Assembly: GCA_012103455.1 (NCBI GenBank)
Contig: WLWT01000001.1
Coordinates: 916,001 to 980,000 of the forward strand
Source of the DNA: Gammaproteobacteria bacterium
Lineage (GTDB): Bacteria; Pseudomonadota; Gammaproteobacteria; HK1
Direction: 5' to 3'
Length of the DNA: 64,000 nt
A program made the translations under genes and the position numbers. Under the pieces are notes generated by a model. The model made no database searches. It was not told the origin of the DNA and worked only from the letters and a program-made list of their open reading frames with translations. Positions within the stretch are counted from its first letter, which is position 1, and each line of letters starts with the position of its first letter. Positions 63,604 through 64,000 of the stretch are shown piece by piece.

Positions 63604-64000
63604 TCAGTTGACTTCTTTAGCACCGACCACTCCTTGCTCAATCAAGCTTTCGATCGCCGGTTCATCGTAGCCGAGTTGCTCCAAGATCGCCCGGCTGTGC
63701 TCACCAACCGAAGGCGGACCTGAGCAAAGCGCTGGACCGCCATGGGCGTAGGTGTAGGCAGCCACAGGAAGCCGCGCCGGCAGTCCAGGAATTCGCGCTG
63801 AAGGATTGGGTTGGAGTGCATTGCGCCCGCGCAGTTGCTCATCGTGTAACGCCTCGCCCAATGTGCGCACGCGGGCAGCCGGCACGCCAGCCCGATTCAA
63901 TAACGCTTCCCAATGGTCCGCCGTGTTACGGGCAAAACACGCCTGCAGGAATGCACGATCGCCGCCGCGCCGCGCCGCCATCAAGTGGCGAGGCTCAGCA
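63604..64000 (-). CDS. CaiB/BaiF-type CoA-transferase, C-terminal part
   Basis: The frame runs off the right edge; about 131 C-terminal residues are visible. Family III CoA-transferase tail: HWEALLNRAGVPAARVRTLG, EALHDEQLRGR, and the ending VGEHSRAILEQLGYDEPAIE. These enzymes move CoA between carboxylic acids. The stop overlaps the first codons of the dioxygenase relic, so the two were probably one operon. Confidence 0.9.
   Translation of the reverse strand, partial: AEPRHLMAARRGGDRAFLQACFARNTADHWEALLNRAGVPAARVRTLGEALHDEQLRGRNALQPNPSARIPGLPARLPVAAYTYAHGGPALCSGPPSVGEHSRAILEQLGYDEPAIESLIEQGVVGAKEVN

Larger units (their letters stand above)
62832..63605 (-). pseudogene. Phytanoyl-CoA dioxygenase (PhyH) family relic
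   Basis: Starts AVERFREDGFLSPVPVLSAA, then FERRSGKPLDFP, TAG, RSKTHLLF, an insert created by two tandem repeats, then HHPDVLDAVEDLIGPDILCY and WRQDDDYFQLTPAEHVTA before a stop. The C-terminal half continues in another frame: GCMSLHHTHTPHCSAPNCGT, RRIGVGISYIPAHV and ARGRDRYGYYHLEERL. The Fe-binding WHQD reads WRQD here, so one metal ligand is lost as well. Inactive relic of an Fe(II)/2-oxoglutarate dioxygenase. Confidence 0.85.

Overview
The window looks like part of a GC-rich proteobacterial chromosome, most likely a gammaproteobacterial methylotroph. The main evidence is a lanthanide-type methanol dehydrogenase (XoxF) with its cytochrome and periplasmic partner, plus the MxaR/S/A/C/K/L maturation set. 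The accessory DNA is heavily decayed: insertion-sequence remnants, miniature inverted-repeat elements, a broken group II intron and many genes interrupted by stops or frameshifts. No taxonomic assignment was computed.

Layout. 1-2182: a secreted-type subtilase with two P domains, cut by the window edge. 2918-6758: a five-gene operon with long and short NfeD proteins and the flotillin FloA. 6840-16216: an accessory zone with an acyl-CoA synthetase fragment, a RadC-like gene, two decayed copies of one tyrosine recombinase, an IS3 relic, a group II intron relic, four kinds of short inverted-repeat elements, and a decayed XamI-like restriction enzyme with its C5 methyltransferase.

16217-40062: the methanol-oxidation region. 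xoxF-xoxG-xoxJ run rightward. The quinoprotein-associated metallohydrolase, SoxYZ-like carrier and DUF2380 genes run leftward, followed by a hydrolase, mxaR, and mxaS-A-C-K-L. mxaR is separated from mxaS by an 8.8 kb insert holding a broken PhoD-like phosphatase, an ISKra4 relic, a complete ugpBAEC glycerol-3-phosphate importer and an IS91 relic. The insert is flanked by a 130 bp direct duplication of the mxaR 3' end.

40390-49444: a leftward surface-polysaccharide cluster with two glycosyltransferases, a MarR-type EPS regulator, a broken Wzt ATPase, two methyltransferases, an asparagine-synthase-like protein and a third, truncated glycosyltransferase. One palindromic site lies both at the regulator start codon and in front of the first glycosyltransferase.

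50538-61964: islands at tRNA-Lys(UUU). A 45 bp copy of the tRNA 3' half at 53274 and the intact gene at 61889 bound an 8.6 kb island carrying a RecQ-like helicase fused to a phosphoribosyltransferase, a DprA/SLOG protein, a broken integrase, an hsdM relic and two unknown proteins. Just outside lie a PfkB-like kinase and a SIS-domain protein on the same strand. Together these four leftward genes are the best candidate here for an undescribed nucleotide- or sugar-phosphate-based system.

62408-64000: a small coiled-coil protein, a broken phytanoyl-CoA dioxygenase and the end of a CaiB-type CoA-transferase.

A pattern running across the whole window is short tandem duplication, usually exactly 15 bp in 2-3 copies (19 loci listed). 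It occurs in genes, pseudogenes and spacers alike, with a different sequence at each locus.
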